Source of the DNA: an uncultured Eubacteriales bacterium
GTDB lineage: Bacteria; Bacillota; Clostridia; Lachnospirales; Lachnospiraceae
Reading direction: 5' to 3'
Length of the DNA stretch: 11,189 nt
NCBI GenBank assembly: GCA_900321525.1
Contig: ONWL01000044.1
Span: 1 to 11,189 of the forward strand
Position numbers and translations under genes: made by a program. A model generated the notes under the pieces. It was given only the letters and a program-made list of their open reading frames with translations, searched no databases and had not been told where the DNA came from. Within the stretch, counting starts at the first letter, position 1. Each line of letters opens with the position of its first letter. This document shows positions 1 to 6,283 of this stretch, one piece after another.

Positions 1-1232
1 TGCGGGATGATCTGGTTCTGGTGATTGAGGAGATGCTGCGCCAGAGAATTCAAGGCGTAAAAAATGAAAAGGGTGTTTATATTACGCCTGCTTTCCCGAA
101 ATTGATCTATGTACTGGAAGAGGACAATATTGAGCCGGGAAGCAAGTATTATGAATTAACTAAGCTGGCGGCAGAGTGCACCGCCAAGCGTATGGTACCG
201 GATTATATTTCAGAGAAGATTATGAAACAGATGAAGGATGGAAATTGTTATCCTTGTATGGGATGCCGCTCCTTCCTGACCGTATACAAAGATGAACAGG
301 AAAAATCAAAGTTTTACGGACGTTTCAATCAGGGTGTGGTGACATTAAATCTGGTAGATGTGGCATGTTCCTCCGGACAGAATATGGATCGGTTCTGGGA
401 AATCCTGGAGGAACGTCTGGATTTGTGCAGACGGGCATTGTTATGCCGTCACAACCGTTTGAAAGGAACCCCTTCTGATGTGGCACCGATCCTTTGGCAG
501 AATGGCGCCCTTGCCCGCTTAAAGAAGGGGGAAGTGATCGACAAACTGTTGTACAATGGCTATTCTACCATTTCTCTTGGATATGCAGGTTTGTGTGAAT
601 GCACCAGACATATGACAGGACTGTCCCATACAGAACCAGGCGGCACAGAGTTTGCTTTGCGTGTGATGCAGCGGTTGAACGATGCGTGTCAGGCATGGAA
701 GAAAGAATACAATGTGGATTTCAGTGTGTATGGGACGCCCCTTGAGTCTACCACTTATAAATTTGCTAAAAAGCTGCAGAAGCGTTTTGGTATCATTGAA
801 GGTGTAACAGATAAGAATTACATTACCAACAGCTATCATGTACATGTAACGGAGCCAATTGATGCATTTGAGAAATTGTCTTTTGAGGCACAGTTCCAGA
901 AACTGTCTCCGGGTGGTGCCATCAGCTATGTGGAAGTACCAAATATGCAAAATAACATAGATGCAGTACTTGCCATCATGCATCACATTTATGACAATAT
1001 CATGTATGCAGAGTTAAATACTAAGAGTGATTTCTGCCAGGAGTGTGGCTATACGGGTGAAATTCAAATTGTAGATGACGAAAATGGAAAACTTGTTTGG
1101 GAGTGTCCAAATTGTGGCAATCGGGATCAGGATAAGATGAATGTGGCCAGAAGAACCTGTGGTTATATTGGAACCCAGTTCTGGAATCAGGGCAGAACCC
1201 AGGAGATCAAGGATCGGGTATTGCATTTGTAA
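1..1232 (+). CDS. nrdD: Anaerobic (class III) ribonucleoside-triphosphate reductase, 3' part
   Basis: This enzyme reduces ribonucleoside triphosphates to deoxyribonucleotides under anoxia using a glycyl radical. The reading frame is open to the left edge, so the gene begins outside the window; the GTG at 21 is not a likely start because the frame continues upstream as DDLVLV. About 409 C-terminal residues are present, against roughly 700 for the family. Visible hallmarks are the active-site motif YPCMGCRS (Cys codons at 255-257 and 264-266), a four-cysteine zinc site (CQECG at about 1035-1046 and CPNCG at about 1104-1115), and the C-terminal glycyl-radical motif RRTCGYIG, with the radical glycine codon at 1161-1163. 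The protein ends 23 residues after that glycine, as expected. Its activase gene follows after a 207-bp gap holding a palindromic repeat. Confidence 0.97.
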   Translation, partial: RDDLVLVIEEMLRQRIQGVKNEKGVYITPAFPKLIYVLEEDNIEPGSKYYELTKLAAECTAKRMVPDYISEKIMKQMKDGNCYPCMGCRSFLTVYKDEQEKSKFYGRFNQGVVTLNLVDVACSSGQNMDRFWEILEERLDLCRRALLCRHNRLKGTPSDVAPILWQNGALARLKKGEVIDKLLYNGYSTISLGYAGLCECTRHMTGLSHTEPGGTEFALRVMQRLNDACQAWKKEYNVDFSVYGTPLESTTYKFAKKLQKRFGIIEGVTDKNYITNSYHVHVTEPIDAFEKLSFEAQFQKLSPGGAISYVEVPNMQNNIDAVLAIMHHIYDNIMYAELNTKSDFCQECGYTGEIQIVDDENGKLVWECPNCGNRDQDKMNVARRTCGYIGTQFWNQGRTQEIKDRVLHL

Positions 1233-1233
1233 T

Positions 1234-1263
1234 TTGGCTAGAATAAGGTAATGGCTATATAAA
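1234..1263 (+). promoter_or_regulatory. Possible sigma-A promoter for nrdG
   Basis: TTGGCT (1234-1239), an 18-base spacer and TATAAA (1258-1263) resemble a housekeeping promoter directly after the nrdD stop. It could give nrdG its own transcript, since nrdG is separated from nrdD by more than 200 bases. The match is moderate and AT-rich sequence makes chance matches common. Confidence 0.3.
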
Positions 1264-1322
1264 ACTGTATATCGTAAAAATGTAACTATAAAGTAAATAC
1301 TATTCCGCAAAGGTTTTGTGCA

Positions 1323-1415
1323 GCAAAATCCTGAGTTTTGCAGGCAAAACTCCCATCGGCAGAGTCGATTTGGAATGGATTTTTGCCCGTAACTGTGAGG
1401 GTACTGAACAGTTAC
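1323..1415. repeat. Composite palindromic intergenic repeat between nrdD and nrdG
   Basis: Three nested inverted repeats occupy this stretch. GAGTTTTGC (1333-1341) and GCAAAACTC (1344-1352) form a perfect 9-bp palindrome with a 2-base centre. GGCAAAA (1343-1349) pairs with TTTTGCC (1381-1387) across 31 bases. GTAACTGT (1389-1396) pairs with ACAGTTAC (1408-1415) across 11 bases. The last unit, read on the minus strand, belongs to the 27-bp repeat family also present at 2224-2250 and 9763-9789. The arrangement looks like a non-coding mobile-type (REP/MITE-like) element sitting inside what is usually a compact nrdDG operon. Any transposition or RNA role is inference. Confidence 0.6.
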
Positions 1416-1439
1416 ACAAAAAACAAAGAGAGGCGATAT

Positions 1440-1859
1440 ATGTATTACGGGGAACTGAAAAAAAGAGACATTGCAAATGGTCGGGGAGTGCGGGTCAGTC
1501 TGTTCGTCAGCGGTTGTACCCGTCACTGTCCAGGGTGCTTTAATTCGGAAACATGGAACTTTCATTATGGGAAGCCGTTTACGGAAGAAACTGTACAGGA
1601 AGTGATAGAGGCGCTTGCCCCTTCTTATATCAGTGGGCTGACGTTGCTTGGCGGGGAACCGATGGAATCCCAAAATCAGTCTGAATTGATCAGACTGGTG
1701 AGACGTGTGTTGTTATCCTATATTGATGTGTTGGTGGATGGAGAATTTATTCAGGCCCGGAAAAATATCAGTTTACAGTTTCGTGGTTCGGAAAACCAGC
1801 GAATCATCTGTGTGCCGGAATCTTTGAAAACAGGAAAAACCATTCTTTGGAAACCATAA
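1440..1859 (+). CDS. nrdG: Anaerobic ribonucleotide reductase activating protein (radical SAM)
   Basis: NrdG uses a [4Fe-4S] cluster and S-adenosylmethionine to generate the glycyl radical on NrdD. The 139-residue product carries the radical-SAM signature C26-x3-C30-x2-C33 in CTRHCPGC, and the GGEPM motif downstream that contacts SAM in this superfamily. The length is somewhat short for NrdG, usually about 150-175 residues. I chose the ATG at 1440 because it has a GAGAGG ribosome binding site six bases upstream and starts MYYGELKKRDIANGRGVR, which matches the family's usual N-terminus. An upstream in-frame ATG at 1338 would translate the palindromic repeat, which is unlikely. It lies downstream of nrdD on the same strand. 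Confidence 0.95.
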   Translation: MYYGELKKRDIANGRGVRVSLFVSGCTRHCPGCFNSETWNFHYGKPFTEETVQEVIEALAPSYISGLTLLGGEPMESQNQSELIRLVRRVLLSYIDVLVDGEFIQARKNISLQFRGSENQRIICVPESLKTGKTILWKP

Positions 1860-1878
1860 TTTTGCCTCATATAAAACG

Positions 1879-1908
1879 GTATGATTGTGGTGACTTGCAG
1901 CCATACTA
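1879..1908 (+). promoter_or_regulatory. Sigma-G-type forespore promoter of the SASP gene
   Basis: GTATG (1879-1883) and CATACTA (1902-1908) are separated by exactly 18 bases. This fits the Bacillus sigma-G consensus GHATR-N17/18-CATWHTA at every position. Transcription would start near 1915, leaving a short leader before the SASP start at 1942. The match to the expected forespore sigma factor supports both the promoter and the gene call. Confidence 0.7.
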
Positions 1909-1941
1909 GAGAATATCAGCCAGGAATGGGAGGTTTTCTAT

Positions 1942-2160
1942 ATGGCAAAAAAGCAGAAAAAGATTGATTTGGATAATCTGACACCAGAAGAAGAGATGAA
2001 ACTGGAAATTGCAGAAGAAATTGGGGTATATGATAAGGTTTTGGCAGAAGGATGGAGAAGCCTGTCTGCAAAGGAATCCGGCAGAATGGGCGGACTGATT
2101 GCAAAACGTAAGAAAATGCAGGAATCTGGTTTGGGAGAAGAATTTAATCAAAACAAATAA
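1942..2160 (+). CDS. Small acid-soluble spore protein, alpha/beta type
   Basis: Alpha/beta SASPs coat spore DNA, protect it from damage and are degraded at germination. This 72-residue protein has the family layout. LEIAEEIGV at residues 21-29 resembles the cleavage site of the germination protease GPR (E-I-A-x-E). The conserved C-terminal DNA-contacting segment is SGRMGGLIAKRKKM at residues 46-59. The N-terminus is lysine-rich and then acidic (KKQKKIDLDNLTPEEEM), as in divergent clostridial members rather than Bacillus SspA. A GGGAGG ribosome binding site lies eight bases before the ATG. A sigma-G promoter lies upstream and a terminator immediately downstream, so it is probably monocistronic. 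Confidence 0.88.
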   Translation: MAKKQKKIDLDNLTPEEEMKLEIAEEIGVYDKVLAEGWRSLSAKESGRMGGLIAKRKKMQESGLGEEFNQNK

Positions 2161-2167
2161 AAATTAA

Positions 2168-2188
2168 GGGAGCGGATGCTCCCTTTTT
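2168..2188 (+). terminator. Intrinsic terminator after the SASP gene, probably bidirectional
   Basis: GGGAGC (2168-2173), a GGAT loop and GCTCCC (2178-2183) are followed by five T residues. Flanking AA/TT pairs extend the stem by two bases. On the minus strand the stem is followed by a T-rich run, so it may also end the minus-strand transcript from 2283. Confidence 0.85.
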
Positions 2189-2223
2189 CCTTAAGCCGGT
2201 GAAATCGGTTTTTGTAAAAGTTT

Positions 2224-2250
2224 GTAACTGTTCATTGTCTTCCCAGTTAT
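2224..2250 (+). repeat. 27-bp palindromic repeat, copy B
   Basis: TAACTG (2225-2230) and CAGTTA (2244-2249) form a perfect 6-bp inverted repeat around a 13-base centre ending in GTCTTCC. It aligns without gaps to the copy at 9763-9789 and to the minus strand of 1389-1415. It lies in the gap between two converging genes. Confidence 0.55.
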
Positions 2251-2282
2251 AAAAGTTTCATATCAGAGATTCCTGTTTTACA

Positions 2283-2534
2283 TTAGCCACAGATACCGTT
2301 GTTGTTTCCACACAGACAGGAAATTAACAGAATCAGCACCAGGAAATCACAGCAGTTGTTGTTGTTGTTTCCAAACAGGCCATTGTTTCCGTTGCAACCA
2401 TTGTTGTTATTTCCGTTGCAGAACAACAGAAGGAACAGCAGTAAGCAGCAGGAATTATTGTTGTTGTTATTGTTGTTTCCAAAGAATCCATTATCGTTGT
2501 CGCATCCGCAGTTTGTTGCAGCTAAATCACTCAT
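2283..2534 (-). CDS. Cys/Asn-rich small protein, likely spore coat/crust component
   Basis: The 83-residue product contains long asparagine runs (one of eight residues), CC and CxC pairs, and two very hydrophobic leucine-rich segments. It is an imperfect internal duplication. Each half runs G-[FL]-F-G, an Asn tract, CC, a hydrophobic stretch, C-x-G, then NNNG; the halves are roughly residues 16-47 and 52-83. Proteins of this kind are found in Lachnospiraceae and are often auto-named 'chorion class high-cysteine protein'; their function is not established. A coat or other cross-linked structural role is inferred from composition and from a sigma-K/E-like promoter upstream. The start has a GGAGGAC ribosome binding site (complement of 2541-2547). 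The gene begins 26 bases after the stop of the gene at 2561. Confidence 0.75.
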   Translation of the reverse strand: MSDLAATNCGCDNDNGFFGNNNNNNNNSCCLLLFLLLFCNGNNNNGCNGNNGLFGNNNNNCCDFLVLILLISCLCGNNNGICG

Positions 2535-2560
2535 TTAATTGTCCTCCAAAGAAGTTCTTT

Positions 2561-2920
2561 TTATATTGTTATAGTATGTGAATCAGGCAAATGTGTGTGG
2601 GATTTTTCAGAAAAATTATTTTGGCAAAACATGCATTCTGGGAAAATAGTAATGAGATGAAACAATTCCTTGTTCTGCTTTTGACAAAATAGTTTTGGTG
2701 TCACACAAAGTAAAACATCAAATCGGTGTGCCAGTCCGTCTTGCACCATTTGCAGAAACGAGGCTTCTGGAACAGACAGGGTGTTTCCTCGATCCACATA
2801 GATGGCATACAATTCTCCATCTATCTTTTGCAGTAGACTGATTAAAATCAGTTCTTGTTCCAGAATTTCCGGTCCGCCGGTTTCATCTACAGGAAATTTG
2901 CAGTAAAGAGCGGCTTTCAT
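2561..2920 (-). CDS. Serine-recombinase N-terminal-like protein, degenerate catalytic site
   Basis: This 119-residue protein follows the fold pattern of the resolvase/invertase catalytic domain. It opens with KAALYCKFPVDE, comparable with the family's xYCRVSTDE. Residues 41-73 (YVDRGNTLSVPEASFLQMVQDGLAHRFDVLLC) parallel the usual YxDxGxSGxxxxRPxFxxMxxDxxxGxxDxVxV. The catalytic serine position holds proline (P10), the preceding arginine is lysine, and the SRLxR arginines are replaced by TPKLFCQ. No DNA-binding domain follows. It is therefore probably not a recombinase, and its role is unknown. The ATG at 2920 has a GGGAG ribosome binding site. It diverges from mutY and may be cotranscribed with the Cys/Asn-rich gene downstream. 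Confidence 0.65.
   Translation of the reverse strand: MKAALYCKFPVDETGGPEILEQELILISLLQKIDGELYAIYVDRGNTLSVPEASFLQMVQDGLAHRFDVLLCVTPKLFCQKQNKELFHLITIFPECMFCQNNFSEKSHTHLPDSHTITI
2570..2596 (-). promoter_or_regulatory. Sigma-K/sigma-E-like promoter of the Cys/Asn-rich gene
   Basis: Read on the minus strand, CATACTATA (2578-2570) fits the sigma-K -10 consensus CATAnnnTA exactly and resembles the sigma-E -10. An AC dinucleotide, the sigma-K -35 core, lies 16 bases upstream (2596-2595) within an ACACAC tract. The start point would fall near 2563, about 30 bases before the ATG. The -35 core is too short to be decisive. Confidence 0.45.
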
Positions 2921-2980
2921 AGAGTCACTCCCGAAAAATCATCTATAAAATAGGATATGCTGTGAGGGAGGATTCTGTCC

Positions 2981-4183
2981 ATGCCCTGTGAAAAGTCAAC
3001 CATCGTTGAGAAAGGAGTTATTTATCACATGGAAGAAAATAAAATACAGCAAGTATATGCGCAATTGCCGATAGCAGAAAAGAACCTGTCTCTGTCTAGA
3101 GAGGAACGACTGACAGCCATGGTGCCTCCCTTGCATGACTGGTATACCCATTCTCATCGAATGCTTCCATGGAGAGAACATGTGACTCCCTATAAAGTAT
3201 GGGTATCAGAAATTATGCTGCAACAGACCAGAGTAGAAGCGGTAAAGCCCTATTATGCCAGATTTCTGGCAGCACTGCCAGACATTACGGCATTGGCAAA
3301 TGCTGAGGAGGAATTGCTGTTGAAATTGTGGGAAGGATTGGGATATTATTCCAGAGTACGGAATATGCAGGCAGCGGCAATTCAGTGTGTGGCACAGCAT
3401 GACGGAGAACTGCCAGATTCCTATGCGGAATTGCTGAAGTTAAAAGGAATCGGTACCTATACAGCTGGTGCCATTGCCTCCATCGCCTTCCATGAACCGG
3501 TTCCAGCAGTGGATGGCAATGTACTGCGTGTTATTGCCAGATTAACTGCAGATGAAGAAGATATTGGTTCGCCCAAAAAGAAGAAGCAATTGGAAACGGA
3601 ACTGGCAGAGCAGATGCATCAGACCGATCCCGGTATTCTAAATCAGGCTCTGATGGAGTTAGGTGCAGTGGTATGTTTGCCAAATGGGACACCAAAATGT
3701 CAGGATTGTCCACTACATCACATTTGCTTGTCTCGTATGCGCAGATGTACAGACCGAATTCCATATAAGAAACCGAAGAAACCAAGAAAAATAGAAGAAC
3801 GAACCATATTGATATTGGAGACAGGAGAGCAGGTTTTGTTGCGTAAACGTCCAGGGAAAGGATTGTTAGCTGGCATGTATGAGTTTCCGGGGATAGATGG
3901 ACATTTGGATATGCAGGAGGCGTTGCAGTATGTAAAAGAAACATGGGAAAGTGTGATTTTTCAGGATACAGATATAGATTGTGTAATAGAACCGTTGGGA
4001 CCGGCAAGGCATATTTTTACCCATATTCAATGGGAAATGATCGGCTATCGAATTCGGCTTGTCAATGTGCCAGTTTCCGTGGCAACACCGGAGTTTGTCT
4101 GGGCATCTAGAGAGGAACTGCAGGATACTTACTCTATTCCAAGCGCACTACGAGTATATAAGGAGAAATGTATGCAGGCATAG
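2981..4183 (+). CDS. mutY: A/G-specific adenine DNA glycosylase MutY
   Basis: MutY removes adenine mispaired with 8-oxoguanine, preventing G:C to T:A transversions. Numbered from the ATG at 2981, the 400-residue protein has the catalytic Glu in WVSEIMLQQTR (E77), a helix-hairpin-helix in LKLKGIGTYTAGAIASIAF (about 150-170) and the catalytic Asp in PAVDGNVLR (D178). The iron-sulfur cysteines are C232-x7-C240-x2-C243-x5-C249, one residue longer in the first interval than the E. coli enzyme. The C-terminal third is the NUDIX-like 8-oxoG recognition domain (LLRKRPGKGLLAGMYEFPG; HIFTHIQWEM). The ATG at 2981 has GGAGG nine bases upstream. A second candidate at 3029 (MEENKIQQ) has AAAGGAG eleven bases upstream and would lack 16 non-conserved residues; either start is possible. 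Confidence 0.96.
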   Translation: MPCEKSTIVEKGVIYHMEENKIQQVYAQLPIAEKNLSLSREERLTAMVPPLHDWYTHSHRMLPWREHVTPYKVWVSEIMLQQTRVEAVKPYYARFLAALPDITALANAEEELLLKLWEGLGYYSRVRNMQAAAIQCVAQHDGELPDSYAELLKLKGIGTYTAGAIASIAFHEPVPAVDGNVLRVIARLTADEEDIGSPKKKKQLETELAEQMHQTDPGILNQALMELGAVVCLPNGTPKCQDCPLHHICLSRMRRCTDRIPYKKPKKPRKIEERTILILETGEQVLLRKRPGKGLLAGMYEFPGIDGHLDMQEALQYVKETWESVIFQDTDIDCVIEPLGPARHIFTHIQWEMIGYRIRLVNVPVSVATPEFVWASREELQDTYSIPSALRVYKEKCMQA

Positions 4184-4229
4184 GAAGGATAAGAAACAAT
4201 CGCAAACAAGGGGGCAAATAATAAGATAA

Positions 4230-4275
4230 AAACGAACCGCCATATTGGGTATTGCAACAATACGGAGGTTCGTTT
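4230..4275. terminator. Bidirectional terminator between mutY and the DUF4870-like gene
   Basis: AAACGAACCGCC (4230-4241) pairs with GGAGGTTCGTTT (4264-4275) with one mismatch. TATTG (4243-4247) and CAATA (4258-4262) extend the stem inward around a 10-base loop. On the minus strand it is followed by a T-rich run, suiting termination of the minus-strand gene. The plus-strand T-run is shorter. Confidence 0.75.
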
Positions 4276-4309
4276 GGAAAATGAAATCCAAAATAGTTTA
4301 TCAAAGAGA

Positions 4310-4597
4310 TTACTTTAGCAGCTGAATTCCACCAATCAATGGCAGTGGTGTTTCTTTATCCTGTGCTGCGTTGATGATGCCTACAATTGCAAAAACAAAC
4401 ACAACTAAGTTGACAATGTAAAAGATGAAACCAACGTATGGAACCCGAGAAAGAATTGCACTGAAGATTGCAGCAATTGACAGAACCAATCCCTGATTCA
4501 GATCAAACTTTGCACCTTCCTTATCTCCTGCCAGATAAGCAATCAAAAAACCAATAATACCAATGTAGCCTACGATGGCGGTTGCTTTTTTACTCAT
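4310..4597 (-). CDS. Small Tic20/DUF4870-like membrane protein
   Basis: The 95-residue product has an N-terminal hydrophobic segment (VGYIGIIGFLIAYLAG, about residues 9-24). A short loop with KEGAKFDLNQGLVLSI follows, then two further hydrophobic stretches, about 38-50 and 54-75. The order GxxGxxxFLIAYLxGDKEGAKFxxNQxL is typical of the Tic20-like DUF4870 family of small bacterial integral membrane proteins, whose function is not settled. An AGGAGG ribosome binding site (complement of 4605-4610) lies seven bases upstream of the ATG. A strong hairpin follows its stop. It is transcribed opposite to both neighbours and is probably monocistronic. Confidence 0.8.
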   Translation of the reverse strand: MSKKATAIVGYIGIIGFLIAYLAGDKEGAKFDLNQGLVLSIAAIFSAILSRVPYVGFIFYIVNLVVFVFAIVGIINAAQDKETPLPLIGGIQLLK

Positions 4598-4780
4598 GAG
4601 AATTCCTCCTGAATGTATAAAATTTCACATAGAAACAGAATTTTGTCCTTCTGTTCTATCTGCTGACTTTATTTTAACATCAATGAGGAGAGATGACAAC
4701 TATTTTTCAGATTTTTTTGAAATTTTCAGCAAGATTTTTTTGTATAAATTGATAGTATTTGTGCAAAAAAGAGGATTTTT

Positions 4781-4900
4781 ATGTATAGAATTAAATGGAA
4801 TGATAAAATTTCCATAAAATCCAAGAAAGTTTACAGTGCATTTTGGGAAGAAAATGTCTTGTTATCCTGTTGGAAAATCAATATAATAGATAATTGGTAA
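4781..4900 (+). CDS. Possible 39-residue small protein, doubtful
   Basis: An ATG preceded by GAGG with six-base spacing opens a 39-codon frame (MYRIKWNDKISIKSKKVY...) ending in TAA at 4898-4900. The composition is basic and aromatic (four Trp) with no recognisable domain. The frame overlaps the likely antiporter promoter at 4859-4887, and the region is AT-rich, so it may be a chance frame. I list it because the ribosome binding site is reasonable and no other gene explains this stretch. Confidence 0.2.
   Translation: MYRIKWNDKISIKSKKVYSAFWEENVLLSCWKINIIDNW
4859..4887 (+). promoter_or_regulatory. Sigma-A promoter of the antiporter gene
   Basis: TTGTTA (4859-4864), a 17-base spacer and a perfect TATAAT (4882-4887) lie about 80 bases before the antiporter start, on the correct strand, with nothing else to serve nearby. 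Confidence 0.6.
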
Positions 4901-4967
4901 AGGTTTCACTTTACGGCGAGGCATTAAACAGTCACGAAAAACATATGATGAGGAAAGGATATGTAAC

Positions 4968-6152
4968 ATGGAAACCTATGAGATTTTAAGAGATTTGGCA
5001 ATTGTATTGCTGTCCGCAAAGGTATTTGCAGTAGTTGCCAAACATTTCCGTATTCCACAGGTAGTGGGGCAGATTTTAGCTGGTTTGCTGATTGGTCCCT
5101 GTGTATTAGGGGTTGTAGAGCAGACTTCTTTTTTGTCGCAGATGGCAGAGATTGGTGTGATTTTGCTGATGTTTGAGACGGGACTTGGAACCAATCTGAA
5201 GGAACTGATCAAAACCGGTCCGAAAGCTACATTGATTGCATGCTGTGGTGTGGCAGTGCCTTTGTTAGGCGGTACTTTATTGTATATGGCATTTTATGGT
5301 TCCCAGGCAGTAGGAACAGAGGGATTTTATAAGGCTATTTTTATCGGATGTATTCTGACAGCGACTTCTGTGGGGATTACGGTAGAAGCACTGCGTGAGC
5401 TTGGTTACATAAAGGGATATGTAGGACAGACGATTCTGAGTGCAGCAATCATTGATGATGTCATTGGGATTATCGTTCTGACCTTTGTGATGGGATGTAA
5501 AGATCCATCTGTCAATCCTGGCAGTGTGATTTTAAAAACAGTGGTATTTTTCGTATTGGCTGTGGTGCTGGGGGTGGTATGTTACAAAATATTTGATAAG
5601 ATAGATAAAAGATATCCACATACCAGGCGCATTCCGATTGCCAGTGTAGGTTTTTGTTTTCTGCTGTCTTATGTAGCAGAAAAATACTTTGGCATTGCAG
5701 ATATTACCGGTGCTTATGTAGCAGGTATCATTCTATGTAACATTTCGGATGCCGATTATGTGGCACGCAAGACCAATATCAGTTCTTATATGTTTTTTGG
5801 CCCTATTTTTTTCGCATGTATCGGTATTAAGACAGACTTGAGCACCATGAATATGGGACTATTGCTGTTTTCCATTGCGTTTGTAGTGGTAGCACTGTTG
5901 ACCAAGATCATCGGCTGTGGTCTGATTTCCAAAGTCTGTGGTTTCAAATGGTCTGAGTGTATGAAGATTGGTGTGGGTATGATGACAAGAGGAGAGGTGG
6001 CATTGATTATTTCCAGCAAAGGTCTGGAGGCAGGATTGATGTCTGAGCAGTATTTTGCGGCTGTGATTTTACTGATCATCATTTCTTCAATCTCTACACC
6101 TTTGATTTTAAAGGCTTTATATACCAAATTTCCGGAGAAACAAGTTGTTTAA
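4968..6152 (+). CDS. Cation:proton antiporter, CPA2 family (Na+/H+ type)
   Basis: This 394-residue polytopic membrane protein, about 12 hydrophobic segments, belongs to the Na+/H+ exchanger domain family. The N-terminus has the characteristic FRIPQVVGQILAGLLIGPCVLG, followed by MAEIGVILLMFETGLGTNL. The paired acidic residues D163-D164 in AAIIDDVIGI correspond to the ion-binding DD of NapA-like antiporters; KefB/C-type K+ efflux proteins have QD there, which favours Na+/H+ exchange. FFACIGIKTDL late in the protein is also typical of CPA2. There is no C-terminal TrkA-N/C regulatory domain. AAAGGA eight bases upstream supports the ATG. It is flanked by its own promoter and terminator, so it is likely a single-gene unit for sodium or pH homeostasis. 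Confidence 0.92.
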   Translation: METYEILRDLAIVLLSAKVFAVVAKHFRIPQVVGQILAGLLIGPCVLGVVEQTSFLSQMAEIGVILLMFETGLGTNLKELIKTGPKATLIACCGVAVPLLGGTLLYMAFYGSQAVGTEGFYKAIFIGCILTATSVGITVEALRELGYIKGYVGQTILSAAIIDDVIGIIVLTFVMGCKDPSVNPGSVILKTVVFFVLAVVLGVVCYKIFDKIDKRYPHTRRIPIASVGFCFLLSYVAEKYFGIADITGAYVAGIILCNISDADYVARKTNISSYMFFGPIFFACIGIKTDLSTMNMGLLLFSIAFVVVALLTKIIGCGLISKVCGFKWSECMKIGVGMMTRGEVALIISSKGLEAGLMSEQYFAAVILLIIISSISTPLILKALYTKFPEKQVV

Positions 6153-6186
6153 CGGAATTATCAAAAAACGTTGAGGTTGAAACCAG

Positions 6187-6233
6187 GACAGGCTTTTACA
6201 CAGCACATTGTGTTGTGTAAAGGTCTGTCTTTT
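6187..6233 (+). terminator. Intrinsic terminator after the antiporter gene
   Basis: GACAG (6187-6191) pairs with CTGTC (6225-6229). Between them TTTACACA and TGTGTAAA plus CAC/GTG continue the stem with a few G-U pairs and a three-base loop. Four T residues follow. Confidence 0.75.
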
Positions 6234-6263
6234 GTGTAGAATCAACACTAAAAGATATGTAAG

Positions 6264-6283
6264 GCGAGGAAATTATTCCTCGC
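6264..6283 (-). terminator. Hairpin overlapping the stop of the 6273-6488 gene
   Basis: GCGAGGAA (6264-6271) and TTCCTCGC (6276-6283) form a perfect 8-bp stem with a four-base loop. On the minus strand the stop codon lies inside the hairpin. The sequence after it (CTTACATATCTTTT) is only partly T-rich, so it may be a weak terminator or 3' stabiliser. Confidence 0.45.

Larger units (their letters stand above)
4598..4967. other. AT-rich divergent intergenic region
   Basis: These 370 bases separate the divergent DUF4870-like and antiporter genes. They hold an imperfect hairpin (ATAGAAACAGAA at 4629-4640 against TTCTGTTCTAT at 4649-4659, loop of eight) in the leader of the minus-strand gene. They also hold an 11-bp direct repeat AGATTTTTTTG (4709-4719 and 4732-4742), a possible 39-codon frame at 4781-4900 and a good promoter for the antiporter. 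I see no RNA gene or riboswitch. Confidence 0.6.

Noticed and set aside
1014..1673. Long minus-strand open frame of 219 codons
   Set aside because: It is antisense to the conserved nrdD end and nrdG and crosses a non-coding repeat; the product resembles no family.
2283..2534. Triplet repeats considered as a CRISPR-like array
   Set aside because: There are no constant-length repeats with unique spacers; the pattern is coding poly-Asn.
2299..2538. Plus-strand Leu/Pro-rich open frame of 79 codons
   Set aside because: It is the complement of the AAC/AAT triplet tracts of the Cys/Asn-rich gene, which has a better start, ribosome binding site and domain pattern.
3674..3727. MutY iron-sulfur motif with C-x7-C instead of C-x6-C considered as defective
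   Set aside because: All four cysteines are present and one extra residue (PNG turn) appears compatible with a cluster; I believe this variant is common in Clostridia, so it is noted in the gene entry only.
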